From Methylobacterium sp. 10 (GTDB lineage Bacteria; Pseudomonadota; Alphaproteobacteria; Rhizobiales; Beijerinckiaceae), in the NCBI RefSeq assembly GCF_000519085.1, contig NZ_KI912577.1:3094035-3158034 (forward strand): 64,000 nucleotides of DNA. Reading direction: 5' to 3'. A program made the position numbers and the translations under genes. Positions 7,750-28,475 of the stretch are shown here, piece by piece. The notes under the pieces are model-generated. The model was not told the origin of the DNA. It worked only from the letters and a program-made list of their open reading frames with translations, and did no database searches. Within the stretch, counting starts at the first letter, position 1; each line of letters starts with the position of its first letter.

Positions 7750-7935
7750 GGTCCATACCATCCGCAGGGGCCTGCCCGACGGACCGGCGGGTCGGACACG
7801 CGTCCGCACCTGCGTCAAACGCGCGCGAAGAATCGCCCCCGGCTACGCGGCTAGGCGAGATCCATCCCAGAAAGGGTCAAGAAATCAACACGCGAGGGTG
7901 ACGCCTCCGCACCTGTCTGTGCTAGGTATGCCGCC
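7750..7935. other. Intergenic region before the radical SAM gene
   Basis: 186 bp without a supported gene, repeat or clear promoter. The sequence before the start at 7936 has only a weak AGGT as ribosome-binding site. Confidence 0.5.
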
Positions 7936-9564
7936 ATGCGATGCACCCTCTCCGTCACCTCGAATCGACGCATCCTGTGCGTCTTTCCCGCTTACACGCC
8001 GTCCTTCGGGACATTCGCCCATGCCTACCCATTAATGGGCGGGGTGAAGGCCTTCATGCCCCCGCAGGGCCTTCTCCTCATCGCGGCCTATATGCCGGAG
8101 GAATGGGAATACCGGTTCATCGACGAAAACATCAAACGGGCCGGGCCGGAGGATTTCGCCTGGGCCGATGCGGTGTTCGTGTCCGGCATGCACATTCAGG
8201 CCCCCCAGATCCGGGACATCTATGCCAGGGCGCATGCGGCCGGTAAGGTGACGGCGCTCGGGGGCCCTTCGGTCTCCGGATCGCCCGAGCAATATCCGGA
8301 ATTCGACTATCTCCATATCGGCGAGATCGGCGACGCCACCGATGAACTCGTGTCGATCCTCGACCGCGACGTGTCGATTCCGGCGAGCCAGGTTCGCCTC
8401 GAGACCAAGGAGCGACTTCCGCTCTCGGACTTCCCGGCACCTGCCTACGAGGCCGCTCCTCTCAAGCGCTACCTCATCGGCTCCCTGCAATTCTCGTCCG
8501 GCTGCCCCTATCGCTGCGAGTTCTGCGATATCCCGCAGCTCTATGGCCGGCAGCCCCGCCTGAAGACTCCGGAGCAGATGCTCGGCGAACTCGATGCGAT
8601 CGTCTCGCAGACGGGCCATCCGGCCGTCGTGTACTTCGTCGACGACAACTTCATCGGCAACCGCAAGGCCACGAAGGACATGCTGCCCCACCTGGTGGCA
8701 TGGCAGAAGAAGAACGATTACCCGCTTCAGTTCGCCTGCGAGGCGACCCTGAACATGGCCAAACAGCCCGACATCCTCGAGCTGATGCGTCAGGCCAACT
8801 TCATGACCGTCTTCGTCGGCATCGAGACGCCCGAAGAGGACGCGCTGGCGGGCATCGACAAGAAGCACAACGCCGCCGTGCCGATGTACGAGGCGATCGA
8901 GACGCTCAACAGCTTCGGCCTCGAAGTGACCTCGGGCATCATCCTCGGCCTCGACACCGAGACGGACGGCTCGGAGCAGAAGCTCATCGACTTCGTCGAC
9001 AAGTCGGCGGTGCCGGTGCTGACGATGAACCTGCTGCAGGCCCTGCCGAAGACGCCGCTCTGGGACCGTCTGACCCGCGAGGGACGCCTCACCCACGACG
9101 CGGCGCTGGAATCCAACGTCCTGTTCAAGCGTCCTCACGACGACGTGGTGGCCAGTTGGCGCCGCGCCATCGCCCATGCCTACGAGCCGGAGAACCTGTT
9201 CGCGCGCTTCCGGTATCAGGTCGAGCGGACTTATCCGCACCGGATCAAGACACCCACCAGGGGCAAGCTCACCCGGACGAACCTGCGTCGCGGCCTCGTC
9301 CTCGGGTTCAACATCGCCCTGCGCGTGGGAATCCTGTCGGATTATCGCGGGGTGTTCTGGCGCGCGGCGGGGCATGCCCTCAAGCGCGGACAGATCGAGG
9401 CGGTGTTCAACATGGGCTTCGTCGCCCACCACTTGATCCGCTTCACCCGCGAAGCCCTGCGCGGCGAACACAATGCGTCCTTCTACGCGGCCAAGGCCGA
9501 GCAGAAGCAGGAGGAGGCCCGCGCCCCCTGGTGGCAGGCGGCGCGCAGGTTCCTGCCGACCTAG
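7936..9564 (+). CDS. hpnP: B12-binding radical SAM protein, probable hopanoid C-2 methylase
   Basis: A 542-residue class B radical SAM enzyme. Residues 10-150 form a cobalamin-binding domain (CVFPAYTPSFGTFAHAYPLM, FVSGMHIQAPQ, TALGGPSVSG). The radical SAM core begins with SSGCPYRCEFCDIPQLYG, the CxxxCxxC motif that binds the 4Fe-4S cluster, and continues through VYFVDDNFIGN. The tail (FARFRYQVERTYPHRI and the helical end) resembles DUF4070. This three-part architecture and the wording of the motifs resemble HpnP, which methylates hopanoids at C-2 and is known in Rhodopseudomonas and Methylobacterium. Other DUF4070 radical SAM enzymes share the layout, so the substrate is inferred. It stands alone, without other hopanoid genes nearby. 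Confidence 0.72.
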   Translation: MRCTLSVTSNRRILCVFPAYTPSFGTFAHAYPLMGGVKAFMPPQGLLLIAAYMPEEWEYRFIDENIKRAGPEDFAWADAVFVSGMHIQAPQIRDIYARAHAAGKVTALGGPSVSGSPEQYPEFDYLHIGEIGDATDELVSILDRDVSIPASQVRLETKERLPLSDFPAPAYEAAPLKRYLIGSLQFSSGCPYRCEFCDIPQLYGRQPRLKTPEQMLGELDAIVSQTGHPAVVYFVDDNFIGNRKATKDMLPHLVAWQKKNDYPLQFACEATLNMAKQPDILELMRQANFMTVFVGIETPEEDALAGIDKKHNAAVPMYEAIETLNSFGLEVTSGIILGLDTETDGSEQKLIDFVDKSAVPVLTMNLLQALPKTPLWDRLTREGRLTHDAALESNVLFKRPHDDVVASWRRAIAHAYEPENLFARFRYQVERTYPHRIKTPTRGKLTRTNLRRGLVLGFNIALRVGILSDYRGVFWRAAGHALKRGQIEAVFNMGFVAHHLIRFTREALRGEHNASFYAAKAEQKQEEARAPWWQAARRFLPT

Positions 9565-9665
9565 TCGTTCTCGGACACCTGCCGCGCACCGCCCGCTGCC
9601 AAAGCGGGCGGAAATCGCGTCAATCAAAATCGTACGGCCGGGCGAAGATTTTCCGCATGAGGCAC

Positions 9666-9694
9666 TTGGCAGGGCGCTTGCTAGGGCCTATAGA
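9666..9694 (+). promoter_or_regulatory. Promoter of the rplJ-rplL-rpoBC operon
   Basis: TTGGCA (9666-9671), a 17-bp spacer and TATAGA (9689-9694) form a good sigma-70-type promoter. It lies about 430 bp before rplJ, leaving room for the structured leader seen downstream. Confidence 0.6.
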
Positions 9695-9727
9695 CCCCGC
9701 TCAACGTTTTTCACACTTTGAAAGGAT

Positions 9728-9834
9728 TCGACCAATCGGTCGACATCCGACATGCGAATTCGTCTGGGTGACCAGACGATAATGGCCGGAAGGCTTTGAG
9801 GGGCGAACAGCCTCTTTAAGCCTCGTCCGGCCAT
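9728..9834 (+). promoter_or_regulatory. Structured leader of rplJ (L10-type autoregulatory RNA)
   Basis: Three helices follow the promoter: TCGACC/GGTCGA (9728-9733 with 9738-9743), GTCTGG/CCAGAC near 9759-9774, and a long interrupted stem. The long stem pairs ATGGCCGG (9782-9789) with CCGGCCAT (9827-9834), AGGCTT (9791-9796) with AAGCCT (9818-9823) and GAGG (9798-9801) with CCTC (9811-9814). In studied bacteria the L10-(L12)n complex binds such a leader and represses its own translation. The remaining leader to 10123 shows no gene. Confidence 0.6.
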
Positions 9835-10123
9835 GTCCTGTCCGAGACTGCAGGCGCCGGGCGACCGGCTTAATCCCCCAGCCTGCACAGACGGGGAAGA
9901 CCGAATTCAAGACCCTTTCGACCCCGCGATTCGCGAGGCAGTCAGGTATCGGTTTGAACCATCTCGCCCGTGCCGTCCACCGTTCCGGAGGATGTCAGGG
10001 GACAGGGCCGTGAAGCGTCGTCCAGGACGTTCCGGCTTCTCGCTGAGCCGAGTTCCGTTCCGGGCGGCATGTGCAACCGGCGGCCCCTCCTCGAGAGGGA
10101 CCCGCCAACCGGAGAGAGCCCCA

Positions 10124-10654
10124 GTGGACAGGACAGCCAAAGCTGATCTCGTCTCGACGCTCAACGGCGTGTTTGCGAACACGTCCGTCGTCGTCGTGGC
10201 CCACTACAAAGGCCTCACGGTCGCCGAGATGCAGAAGCTGCGCGCGCAGATGAAGCTGGCCGGTGCCACCGTGAAGGTCACCAAGAACCGCATCGCCAAC
10301 ATCGCTCTCGATGGCACGGACGTCGCCTCCATCAAGCCCCTCCTGAAGGGTCCGACCCTGCTCGCCTATTCGAGCGATCCGGTCGCGGCTGCGAAGGTTG
10401 CGGTGGACTTCGCCAAGGGTAACGACAAGCTCGTGATCCTCGGCGGCGCCATGGGAACGACTGCTCTGAACCCGGACGGTGTGAAGGCGCTCGCGTCGCT
10501 CCCGTCCCTCGACGAACTCCGCGCCAAGATCGTGGGCCTCATCCAGGCTCCCGCGACCAAGATCGCTCAGGTCGTCAACGCTCCGGCTGCCAAGCTGGCT
10601 CGCGTGTTCGGAGCCTATGCCACCAAGGACGCGGCTCAGGACGAAGCGGCCTGA
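10124..10654 (+). CDS. rplJ: 50S ribosomal protein L10
   Basis: A 176-residue L10, the base of the ribosomal stalk that carries L7/L12 dimers. The N-terminal RNA-binding domain shows [18 protein letters not shown] and [13 protein letters not shown]; the C-terminal helix that binds L12 ends [11 protein letters not shown]. The GTG at 10124 gives [14 protein letters not shown], typical of alphaproteobacteria, with GGAGAGAG placed before it. The frame is open far upstream only because it runs through the non-coding leader. rplL follows after 57 bp. Confidence 0.97.
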   Translation: MDRTAKADLVSTLNGVFANTSVVVVAHYKGLTVAEMQKLRAQMKLAGATVKVTKNRIANIALDGTDVASIKPLLKGPTLLAYSSDPVAAAKVAVDFAKGNDKLVILGGAMGTTALNPDGVKALASLPSLDELRAKIVGLIQAPATKIAQVVNAPAAKLARVFGAYATKDAAQDEAA

Positions 10655-10711
10655 CGCCGCCCCGTCCTTCACAAACCATCCGTTCAAACCGATATCCAAA
10701 GGAAGAATACA

Positions 10712-11083
<372 letters not shown>

Positions 11084-11149
11084 GTTACCGATGGGCCCAA
11101 TCCGGCCCGTCACTTCCGGTCGGTCCCCTTGGGGCCGGCCGGCACCGAC

Positions 11150-11174
11150 GCCCGCGGGTCTCCGACCCGTGGGC
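11150..11174 (+). promoter_or_regulatory. Hairpin in the rplL-rpoB intergenic region
   Basis: A 10-bp stem (11150-11159 with 11165-11174, one G-T pair) with loop CTCCG lies in the 248-bp gap between rplL and rpoB. No T tract follows. In E. coli this junction holds an attenuator and an RNase III processing site that lower rpoBC relative to rplJL. A similar role is inferred. Nothing else is recognised in the gap. Confidence 0.5.
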
Positions 11175-11331
11175 TAAGGTCGCTTCAAGCGACCGATCGG
11201 TCCTGGAACGGACCGGCGGCATTTCATTTCGGGTGGGCTCGGTCCGGCGGGACGGGTTCATCGCCTGGTCGCGGGAGGCATAAAGCCTTCCCCGGGCACC
11301 CGGTACGCGGGACGTAGGAGCGAGGTCACCC

Positions 11332-15456
<4,125 letters not shown>

Positions 15457-15473
15457 GACCACACTACACGCTC

Positions 15474-15498
15474 CCGCGCCGGCACTTCGCCGGCGCGG
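15474..15498 (+). promoter_or_regulatory. Hairpin in the rpoB-rpoC intergenic region
   Basis: A perfect 10-bp stem, CCGCGCCGGC (15474-15483) with GCCGGCGCGG (15489-15498), loop ACTTC. It has no T tract, so it looks like an mRNA-stability or processing element rather than a terminator. Confidence 0.5.
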
Positions 15499-15631
15499 TC
15501 CGAGCGGGGAGGGGAAGCGCCTCCCGGGACGACGGCCAGCGGCGACCCGGACGGTCGCTGCGCCGACCTCACGTTTTCAGCACGCGGTAGCCCCTCGGCG
15601 GAGGGTGCGCCCCGTCAGCAGGAGTTGATCC

Positions 15632-19840
<4,209 letters not shown>

Positions 19841-19871
19841 CAGCGACGACAGCGTTCCGAGCGAAACCAGG

Positions 19872-19899
19872 GGGCGGCCGGCAATGGCCGCCCTTTTCT
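19872..19899 (+). terminator. Terminator of the rplJL-rpoBC operon
   Basis: An 8-bp perfect stem, GGGCGGCC (19872-19879) with GGCCGCCC (19886-19893), loop GGCAAT, followed by TTTTCT. Confidence 0.88.
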
Positions 19900-20527
19900 A
19901 GTTGCGCAGAACCGTCTTGGCGGTGCGAAGACGTAGCGCCTCCCTGATAGCCAACGCCACCGACACGCCTTGCATCAGTACGGCTTCATCCGTCCCGTCG
20001 GGAACGCCGCCTTCTTGCGAAGGCGATTCTTCCGGAAATAACCGTCGCGAATCCCGGTCGATGCTACTCAGTGCACTTGCTGAGCGTGCTCATTCGAGAG
20101 TGACACGCTTGCTCCGATCGCCTCGGACCGGCACCGAACTCCGAAACGGAACGATAATCGGGCGTTAACCGCCGGTCGGACCAAACTTTATCGTGCTTCG
20201 GGATTGACGTTCCGCCGTCCCCCGCATAGAAGCACGCCACTCCGGCACAACAGCAGGACATAGCGAGTCGCGACCTTCGGGCCGAAAGACAATCGCTAAT
20301 CCGGTTCCGGCACTCACATCGACTGACGTCTTTGTCAGATCAGTAGGTACGAGCGCGCTGAAAGGCGTGATCCTCTGCCGAACACGCGCCACGGGTCCTC
20401 ACCGATCCATGGCGCATATTCGTTTTGCGGATCTTCTTATCAAGATCCGCGACAGCCTGGAAACAGGCTGCCTCGTGAAGCCGAACATGGGATCGCGCCT
20501 CAGCGGTCCGAATGAAGAGGGCAGAGT
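19900..20527 (+). promoter_or_regulatory. Long str-operon upstream region with candidate promoter
   Basis: 628 bp lie between the rpoC terminator and rpsL. Short open frames here have no family features and unfavourable codon use, so I see no gene. TTGACG (20204-20209), a 17-bp spacer and TAGAAG (20227-20232) form the best promoter match. It would leave a leader of about 290 nt before rpsL. Confidence 0.45.
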
Positions 20528-20899
20528 ATGCCGACGATCAACCAGCTGATCGCGCAGCCGCGTAAAGCGCAGAAGAGCCGCAACAAGGTGCCGGCGCTCG
20601 ACGCCTGCCCGCAGAAGCGTGGCGTTTGCACCCGCGTCTACACGACGACCCCGAAGAAGCCGAACTCGGCTCTCCGTAAAGTCGCAAAAGTCCGTCTGAC
20701 CAACGGCTTCGAAGTCATCGGGTACATCCCCGGCGAAGGTCACAACCTTCAGGAGCACTCCGTGGTCATGATCCGCGGCGGCCGCGTGAAGGATCTCCCC
20801 GGCGTGCGCTACCACATCCTTCGCGGCGTGCTCGACACGCAGGGCGTCAAGGGTCGTAAGCAGCGCCGCTCCAAGTACGGCGCCAAGCGTCCGAAGTAA
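20528..20899 (+). CDS. rpsL: 30S ribosomal protein S12
   Basis: A 123-residue S12, which lines the decoding site. [18 protein letters not shown] and [12 protein letters not shown] are both wild-type at the lysines whose change gives streptomycin resistance in other bacteria. AGAGGGCAG precedes the ATG. It is first in the str series rpsL-rpsG-fusA-tuf. Confidence 0.98.
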   Translation: MPTINQLIAQPRKAQKSRNKVPALDACPQKRGVCTRVYTTTPKKPNSALRKVAKVRLTNGFEVIGYIPGEGHNLQEHSVVMIRGGRVKDLPGVRYHILRGVLDTQGVKGRKQRRSKYGAKRPK

Positions 20900-20999
20900 G
20901 AATTTCGCGCACCCCGTAAGGATGCCGCCGACCTTCATGAGGTTTCAGGTGGCCTGCGCGGGGTGGTTTTAAGACCTTGATTTATAGACGGAGCGAGCG

Positions 21000-21470
21000 A
21001 TGTCCCGCCGCCATTCTGCCGAAAAGCGTGAAATCATCCCGGACGCCAAGTACGGCGATATCGTGCTGACCAAGTTCATGAATTCCATCATGTACGAGGG
21101 CAAGAAGTCGATCGCCGAAGGTATCGTCTATGGCGCGTTCGACATCGTCGAGAACCGTGCCCGTGCGAACCCGATCGAGGTGTTCCGCGCTGCTCTCGAG
21201 AACGTCGCTCCGGCGATCGAAGTCCGCTCCCGCCGCGTCGGCGGCGCGACCTATCAGGTCCCCGTCGAAGTGCGCACGGAGCGTCGTCAGGCTCTGGCGA
21301 TCCGTTGGCTGATCCAGGCCGCCCGTGGCCGCAACGACCGCACCATGGTCGAGCGCCTCTCGGCCGAACTCCTCGATGCCGCGAACAACCGTGGCAACGC
21401 GGTCAAGAAGCGGGAAGACACGCACCGGATGGCTGAAGCCAACCGCGCCTTCTCGCACTACCGCTGGTAA
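21000..21470 (+). CDS. rpsG: 30S ribosomal protein S7
   Basis: A 156-residue S7, primary 16S rRNA-binding protein of the 30S head. [39 protein letters not shown] and [11 protein letters not shown] are diagnostic. The spacing to rpsL is 100 bp, and fusA follows after 30 bp. In E. coli S7 represses this operon; no clear binding site was identified here. Confidence 0.98.
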   Translation: MSRRHSAEKREIIPDAKYGDIVLTKFMNSIMYEGKKSIAEGIVYGAFDIVENRARANPIEVFRAALENVAPAIEVRSRRVGGATYQVPVEVRTERRQALAIRWLIQAARGRNDRTMVERLSAELLDAANNRGNAVKKREDTHRMAEANRAFSHYRW

Positions 21471-21500
21471 GCGGCCCCGGACCCTTTCAGGAGCAATCCG

Positions 21501-23576
<2,076 letters not shown>

Positions 23577-23639
23577 GGCTTCCCGCCTTTTCCGGACCGC
23601 AGCAGCATCACCTGAAACACTGAGATTACGGAGGCTACG

Positions 23640-24830
23640 ATGGCCAAAGAGAAGTTTGCCCGCACCAAGCCGCACTGCAACATCGGCACGATCGGTCACG
23701 TCGACCACGGCAAGACGTCGCTGACGGCAGCGATCACGAAGGTCCTTGCGGAGTCGGGCGGGGCGACGTTCACGGCCTACGATCAGATCGACAAGGCCCC
23801 CGAGGAGAAGGCCCGCGGCATCACGATCTCGACGGCGCACGTCGAGTACGAGACGGCCAACCGGCACTACGCGCACGTCGACTGCCCCGGCCACGCCGAT
23901 TACGTGAAGAACATGATCACCGGTGCCGCCCAGATGGACGGCGCGATCCTTGTGGTGTCGGCCGCCGACGGCCCGATGCCGCAGACCCGCGAGCACATCC
24001 TGCTCGCCCGCCAGGTCGGCGTGCCGGCGCTGGTGGTGTTCCTCAACAAGGTCGACCTCGTCGACGACGAGGAGCTCCTCGAGCTCGTCGAGATGGAGGT
24101 GCGCGAGCTCCTCTCCAAGTACGACTTCCCCGGCGACGACATCCCGATCACCAAGGGTTCGGCCAAGGTGGCCCTCGACAACGGCGACAAGGCCGTCGGC
24201 CACGACGCGGTCATCGCCCTGATGGCGAGCGTGGATGCCTACATCCCGCAGCCGGAGCGTCCGATCGACAAGCCGTTCCTGATGCCGATCGAGGACGTGT
24301 TCTCGATCTCGGGCCGCGGCACCGTGGTGACGGGTCGCGTTGAGCGCGGCATCGTCAAGGTCGGCGAGACCGTGGAGATCGTCGGCATCCGCGACACCCA
24401 GACCACCACGGTCACGGGCGTCGAGATGTTCCGCAAGCTGCTCGACCAGGGCCAGGCCGGCGACAATGTCGGCGTGCTCCTGCGCGGCACCAAGCGCGAG
24501 GACGTCGAGCGCGGCCAGGTCGTGTGCAAGCCCGGCTCGGTCAAGCCCCACACCAAGTTCAAGGCCGAAGCCTACATCCTCACCAAGGAGGAGGGCGGCC
24601 GCCATACCCCGTTCTTCACCAACTACCGGCCGCAGTTCTACTTCCGCACCACCGACGTCACCGGCGTATGCGAACTGCCCGAGGGCACCGAGATGGTGAT
24701 GCCCGGTGACAGCGTCACCATGGACGTCACCCTCATCGTCCCCGTCGCCATGGAAGAGAAGCTCCGCTTCGCCATCCGTGAAGGCGGACGCACCGTCGGC
24801 GCAGGCGTCGTCGCAGCCATCAACGATTAA
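23640..24830 (+). CDS. tuf: Elongation factor Tu, complete copy
   Basis: A 396-residue EF-Tu. G1 is [16 protein letters not shown], switch I contains [18 protein letters not shown]3 is [15 protein letters not shown] and G4 is NKVDLVDD. The ATG follows CGGAGGCTACG. The final 96 coding bases match the partial tuf at 1-99 except the last base, and only the stop codon also differs, which suggests gene conversion between the copies. Confidence 0.99.
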   Translation: MAKEKFARTKPHCNIGTIGHVDHGKTSLTAAITKVLAESGGATFTAYDQIDKAPEEKARGITISTAHVEYETANRHYAHVDCPGHADYVKNMITGAAQMDGAILVVSAADGPMPQTREHILLARQVGVPALVVFLNKVDLVDDEELLELVEMEVRELLSKYDFPGDDIPITKGSAKVALDNGDKAVGHDAVIALMASVDAYIPQPERPIDKPFLMPIEDVFSISGRGTVVTGRVERGIVKVGETVEIVGIRDTQTTTVTGVEMFRKLLDQGQAGDNVGVLLRGTKREDVERGQVVCKPGSVKPHTKFKAEAYILTKEEGGRHTPFFTNYRPQFYFRTTDVTGVCELPEGTEMVMPGDSVTMDVTLIVPVAMEEKLRFAIREGGRTVGAGVVAAIND

Positions 24831-24863
24831 GTTCGGTACGCTCAGTCTGCTGGGATCGACAGA

Positions 24864-24892
24864 GGGGCGGGTCCTCGCGCCCGCCCCTTCTT
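24864..24892 (+). terminator. Probable terminator after tuf
   Basis: An 8-bp stem GGGGCGGG (24864-24871) with CCCGCCCC (24880-24887) and an 8-nt loop is followed by TTCTT. The T tract is short, so some read-through into rpsJ, 23 bp further on, is likely. Confidence 0.6.
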
Positions 24893-24915
24893 AAGTCCCG
24901 CCAAGGTTTCAGGTC

Positions 24916-25224
<309 letters not shown>

Positions 25225-25274
25225 GTCCCGCGGGGATTTAGAGCTTACCGTAGAATCGCGCGAGGGAGACACCT

Positions 25275-26018
25275 ATGCGCTCAGGCGTCATTGCACAGAA
25301 GGTCGGCATGACCCGCATCTTTACGGATGCAGGCGAACATGTCCCCGTGACAGTGCTTAAAATCGATCAATGCCAGGTGGTTGCCCACCGTACCGTCGAG
25401 AAGAACGGCTACGTCGCCCTTCAGGTCGGCGTCGGCAAGGCCAAGGTGAAGAACGTGTCGGCTGCCGAGCGCGGCCGGTTCGCGGTCGCCAAGGTCGAGC
25501 CGAAGCAGAAGCTCGCCGAGTTCCGCGTGTCCGAGGATGCGCTGATCCCGGTAGGGGCCGAAATCACTGCCGACCACTTCATCCCCGGTCAGTTCGTCGA
25601 CGTGACGGGTACGACCACGGGTAAGGGCTTCGCCGGTGGTATGAAGCGCTGGAACTTCGGTGGTCTGCGGGCGACCCACGGCGTGTCCATCTCGCACCGT
25701 TCGATCGGTTCGACCGGTGGCCGCCAGGATCCCGGCAAGACCTTCAAGAACAAGAAGATGCCCGGTCACATGGGCGTCGACCGGGTCACGACCCAGAACC
25801 TGCGCGTCGTGCGTACGGATCCCGAGCGTGGCCTTATCCTCGTCGAAGGCGCCGTCCCCGGTGTCGCCGGCGGCTGGATCCAAATCCGCGACGCGGTGAA
25901 GCGCAAGCTCCCCGCCGACGTGCCGCAGCCGGGCAAGTTCCGTGAGAACGGTTCTTCCGCTGCTCCCGCCACCGAAGCTCCGGCTCCCGAGGCTCCCGCT
26001 TCCGAGGAGAACGCGTGA
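25275..26018 (+). CDS. rplC: 50S ribosomal protein L3
   Basis: A 247-residue L3. The family signature [20 protein letters not shown] contains the glutamine-methylation region, and [20 protein letters not shown] follows. The last 30 residues are an Ala/Pro/Glu-rich tail, longer than in E. coli L3 (209 residues). The stop overlaps the rplD start region (GTGATG), implying coupled translation. Confidence 0.97.
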   Translation: MRSGVIAQKVGMTRIFTDAGEHVPVTVLKIDQCQVVAHRTVEKNGYVALQVGVGKAKVKNVSAAERGRFAVAKVEPKQKLAEFRVSEDALIPVGAEITADHFIPGQFVDVTGTTTGKGFAGGMKRWNFGGLRATHGVSISHRSIGSTGGRQDPGKTFKNKKMPGHMGVDRVTTQNLRVVRTDPERGLILVEGAVPGVAGGWIQIRDAVKRKLPADVPQPGKFRENGSSAAPATEAPAPEAPASEENA

Positions 26019-26638
26019 TGAAGCTCGATATCACTACTCTCGACGGCGACGGCGCCGGGTCCATCGACCTGGACGAGACCATCTTCGGTCTCGAGCCCCG
26101 CGCCGATCTGCTCCAGCGCATGGTGCGCTGGCAGCTTGCCAAGCGTCAGGCCGGCACCCACGCGGTCAAGAACCGTTCGGACGTCAACCGCACGCGCAAG
26201 AAGCTGTACAAGCAGAAGGGCACCGGTAACGCTCGTCACGGCGCTGCCTCGGCTCCGCAGTTCCGCGGCGGTGGACGCGCTTTCGGTCCGGTCGTGCGCA
26301 GCCACGCCCATGACCTGCCCAAGAAGGTCCGCGCCCTGGCTCTCCGTCACGCCCTGTCCGCCAAGGTGAAGGCCGAGACCCTCATCATCGTGGACGACGT
26401 GACGCTCGCAGACGGCAAGACCCGGAACCTGGTCGAGCGGTTCGAGAAGATGGGCCTGTCGAGCGCGCTGATCATCAGTGGAGCCGAGGTCGACGTGAAC
26501 TTCGGTCGCGCCGCTCGCAACATCCCGCAGATCGATGTCCTGCCGGTTCAGGGCATCAACGTCTACGACATCCTGCGTCGCGACAAGCTCGTGCTGACGC
26601 GCGCAGCGATCGATGCGCTGGAGGCGCGATTCAAATGA
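26018..26638 (+). CDS. rplD: 50S ribosomal protein L4
   Basis: A 206-residue L4. The long tunnel loop shows [18 protein letters not shown] and [20 protein letters not shown]; later parts include [13 protein letters not shown]. In E. coli L4 represses the S10 operon. ATG 26018 shares one base with the rplC stop; GTG 26015 is the alternative start. The stop overlaps rplW by 4 nt (ATGA). Confidence 0.97.
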   Translation: MKLDITTLDGDGAGSIDLDETIFGLEPRADLLQRMVRWQLAKRQAGTHAVKNRSDVNRTRKKLYKQKGTGNARHGAASAPQFRGGGRAFGPVVRSHAHDLPKKVRALALRHALSAKVKAETLIIVDDVTLADGKTRNLVERFEKMGLSSALIISGAEVDVNFGRAARNIPQIDVLPVQGINVYDILRRDKLVLTRAAIDALEARFK

Positions 26639-26931
26639 GTGCCGATCCGCGCCACTACGATATCATCGTCTCCCCGGTCATCACCGAGAAGGCGACGAAC
26701 CTCACCGAGCAGAACAAGGTCGTCTTCCGGGTCTCCCCGAAGGCTACCAAGCCGCAGATCAAGGAAGCGGTGGAGAAGCTGTTCGACGTCAAGGTGACAG
26801 GCGTGAACACGCTCGTCACCAAGGGCAAGAAGAAGATTTTCCGCGGGCTTCGCGGACAGCGTTCGGACGTGAAGAAAGCGATCGTGACCCTCGCCGAGGG
26901 TGAAACGATCGACGTCACGACCGGGCTCTGA
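26635..26931 (+). CDS. rplW: 50S ribosomal protein L23
   Basis: A 98-residue L23, docking site for trigger factor and SRP at the tunnel exit. [20 protein letters not shown] and [20 protein letters not shown] are characteristic. It overlaps rplD by 4 nt. Confidence 0.97.
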   Translation: MSADPRHYDIIVSPVITEKATNLTEQNKVVFRVSPKATKPQIKEAVEKLFDVKVTGVNTLVTKGKKKIFRGLRGQRSDVKKAIVTLAEGETIDVTTGL

Positions 26932-26956
26932 CACGAAAAGCGTTAGGATCAAGCCG

Positions 26957-27793
26957 ATGGCCTTGAAGACATTCAAACCGGTCACGCCGAGCCTTCGCCA
27001 GCTCGTGCTCGTCGACCGCCGTGAGCTCTACAAGGGCAAGCCGGTCAAGAAGCTCACCGAGGGCAAGTCGTCCTCGGGCGGCCGTAACAACCTCGGACGT
27101 ATCACCGTCCGCTTCCGTGGCGGTGGACACAAGCGCACTCTGCGCAACGTCGATTTCAAGCGGCGTGAGCAGCTCGGCGTGGCCGCCACGGTGGAGCGGA
27201 TCGAGTACGATCCCAACCGCACGGCGTTCATCGCGCTGATCACCTTCCCCGATGGTGTGCAGAGCTACATCCTGGCTCCCCAGCGCCTGTCGCCGGGCGA
27301 CAAGGTGATTGCCGCCGAGCAGGTCGACATCAAGCCGGGCAATGCCGGCCCAGTCGGCAACATGCCGGTGGGCACCATCGTCCACAACGTCGAGCTGAAG
27401 ATCGGCAAGGGCGGCGCGATCGCTCGTTCGGCCGGGAACTACGCTCAGATCGTTGGACGCGATCAGGGGTACGTCACGCTGCGCCTCAATTCGGGTGAGC
27501 AGCGCCTGGTCCACGGCAACTGCTTTGCCAGTGTCGGTGCGGTGTCGAACCCGGACCACATGAACATCTCCCTCGGCAAGGCCGGCCGAAATCGCTGGCT
27601 CGGGAAGCGCCCGCACGTTCGCGGCGTAGCCATGAACCCGGTCGATCACCCGCACGGCGGCGGTGAGGGTCGTACCTCGGGCGGCCGTAACCCGGTCACG
27701 CCCTGGGGCGTGCCCACCAAGGGGAAGAAGACCCGCTCCAACAAGCGGACCGACGTCTTCATCCTCGCCAGCCGTCACAACCGCAAGAAGTAA
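26957..27793 (+). CDS. rplB: 50S ribosomal protein L2
   Basis: A 278-residue L2, near the peptidyl-transferase centre. [17 protein letters not shown] starts the protein; [19 protein letters not shown] and [19 protein letters not shown], with the conserved histidine, are intact. ATG 26957 gives the family N-terminus (AGGATCAAGCCG upstream); the frame also extends back to 26900 inside rplW. Confidence 0.98.
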   Translation: MALKTFKPVTPSLRQLVLVDRRELYKGKPVKKLTEGKSSSGGRNNLGRITVRFRGGGHKRTLRNVDFKRREQLGVAATVERIEYDPNRTAFIALITFPDGVQSYILAPQRLSPGDKVIAAEQVDIKPGNAGPVGNMPVGTIVHNVELKIGKGGAIARSAGNYAQIVGRDQGYVTLRLNSGEQRLVHGNCFASVGAVSNPDHMNISLGKAGRNRWLGKRPHVRGVAMNPVDHPHGGGEGRTSGGRNPVTPWGVPTKGKKTRSNKRTDVFILASRHNRKK

Positions 27794-27798
27794 CCCTC

Positions 27799-28077
27799 AT
27801 GGCACGCTCGCTCTGGAAGGGGCCGTTCATCGACGGCTACCTCCTCAAGAAGGCTGAGACCGCTCGCGGATCCAGCCGCAACGAAGTCATCAAGATCTGG
27901 AGCCGTCGCTCCACGATCCTGCCGCAGTTCGTCGGGCTCACCTTCGGTGTGCACAACGGACAGAAGCACATCCCGGTCTACGTGTCCGAGGAGATGGTGG
28001 GTCACAAGTTCGGCGAGTTCTCGCCGACCCGTACCTTCCACGGCCACGCAGCCGACAAGAAGGCGAAGAGGCGCTGA
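27799..28077 (+). CDS. rpsS: 30S ribosomal protein S19
   Basis: A 92-residue S19. [37 protein letters not shown] and [20 protein letters not shown] match the family. It begins 5 bp after the rplB stop, and rplV follows 1 bp after its own stop. Confidence 0.98.
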   Translation: MARSLWKGPFIDGYLLKKAETARGSSRNEVIKIWSRRSTILPQFVGLTFGVHNGQKHIPVYVSEEMVGHKFGEFSPTRTFHGHAADKKAKRR

Positions 28078-28078
28078 G

Positions 28079-28465
28079 ATGGGCAAGCAAGCCACCCCCC
28101 GCGCGCTCCCCGAGAACGAGGCGAAGGCCGTCGCGCGCATGCTGCGCGTGAGCCCTCAGAAGCTCAATCTCGTCGCGCAACTCATCCGCGGTAAGAAGGT
28201 CGAGTCGGCTTTGGCCGACCTGGAATTCTCCCGCAAGCGGATCGCCCGCGAGGTCAAGAAGTGCCTCGAGAGCGCCATCGCCAATGCCGAGAACAACCAT
28301 GACCTCGATGTCGACGATCTCGTCGTCTCCGAGGCCTTCGTCGGCAAGGCGCTCGTGCTCAAGCGGTTCCACGCCCGTGCGCGTGGCCGCGGCGCCCGCA
28401 TCCTGAAGCCCTTCGCGAACCTCACCATCGTGGTGCGCGAAGTCCCGACCGCCGAAGCGGCGTGA
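28079..28465 (+). CDS. rplV: 50S ribosomal protein L22
   Basis: A 128-residue L22, which lines the exit tunnel. [20 protein letters not shown] and the beta-hairpin region [20 protein letters not shown] are present. ATG 28079 is right after the rpsS stop; the frame is open further upstream but inside rpsS. Confidence 0.97.
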   Translation: MGKQATPRALPENEAKAVARMLRVSPQKLNLVAQLIRGKKVESALADLEFSRKRIAREVKKCLESAIANAENNHDLDVDDLVVSEAFVGKALVLKRFHARARGRGARILKPFANLTIVVREVPTAEAA

Positions 28466-28475
28466 GGAGGACCTG

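Noticed and set aside
3481..9564. Genomic island or prophage between rplA and rplJ
   Set aside because: No integrase, transposase, attachment repeats or tRNA end found. Base composition looks like that of the neighbours except for short AT-rich promoters.
9833..10123. N-terminal extension of L10 by 97 residues
   Set aside because: The extension lies in the structured leader, and the GTG at 10124 gives the family N-terminus with a good ribosome-binding site.
19902..20261. Small open frames in the rpoC-rpsL gap on both strands
   Set aside because: No ribosome-binding site, no family resemblance, unfavourable composition; one overlaps the best promoter.
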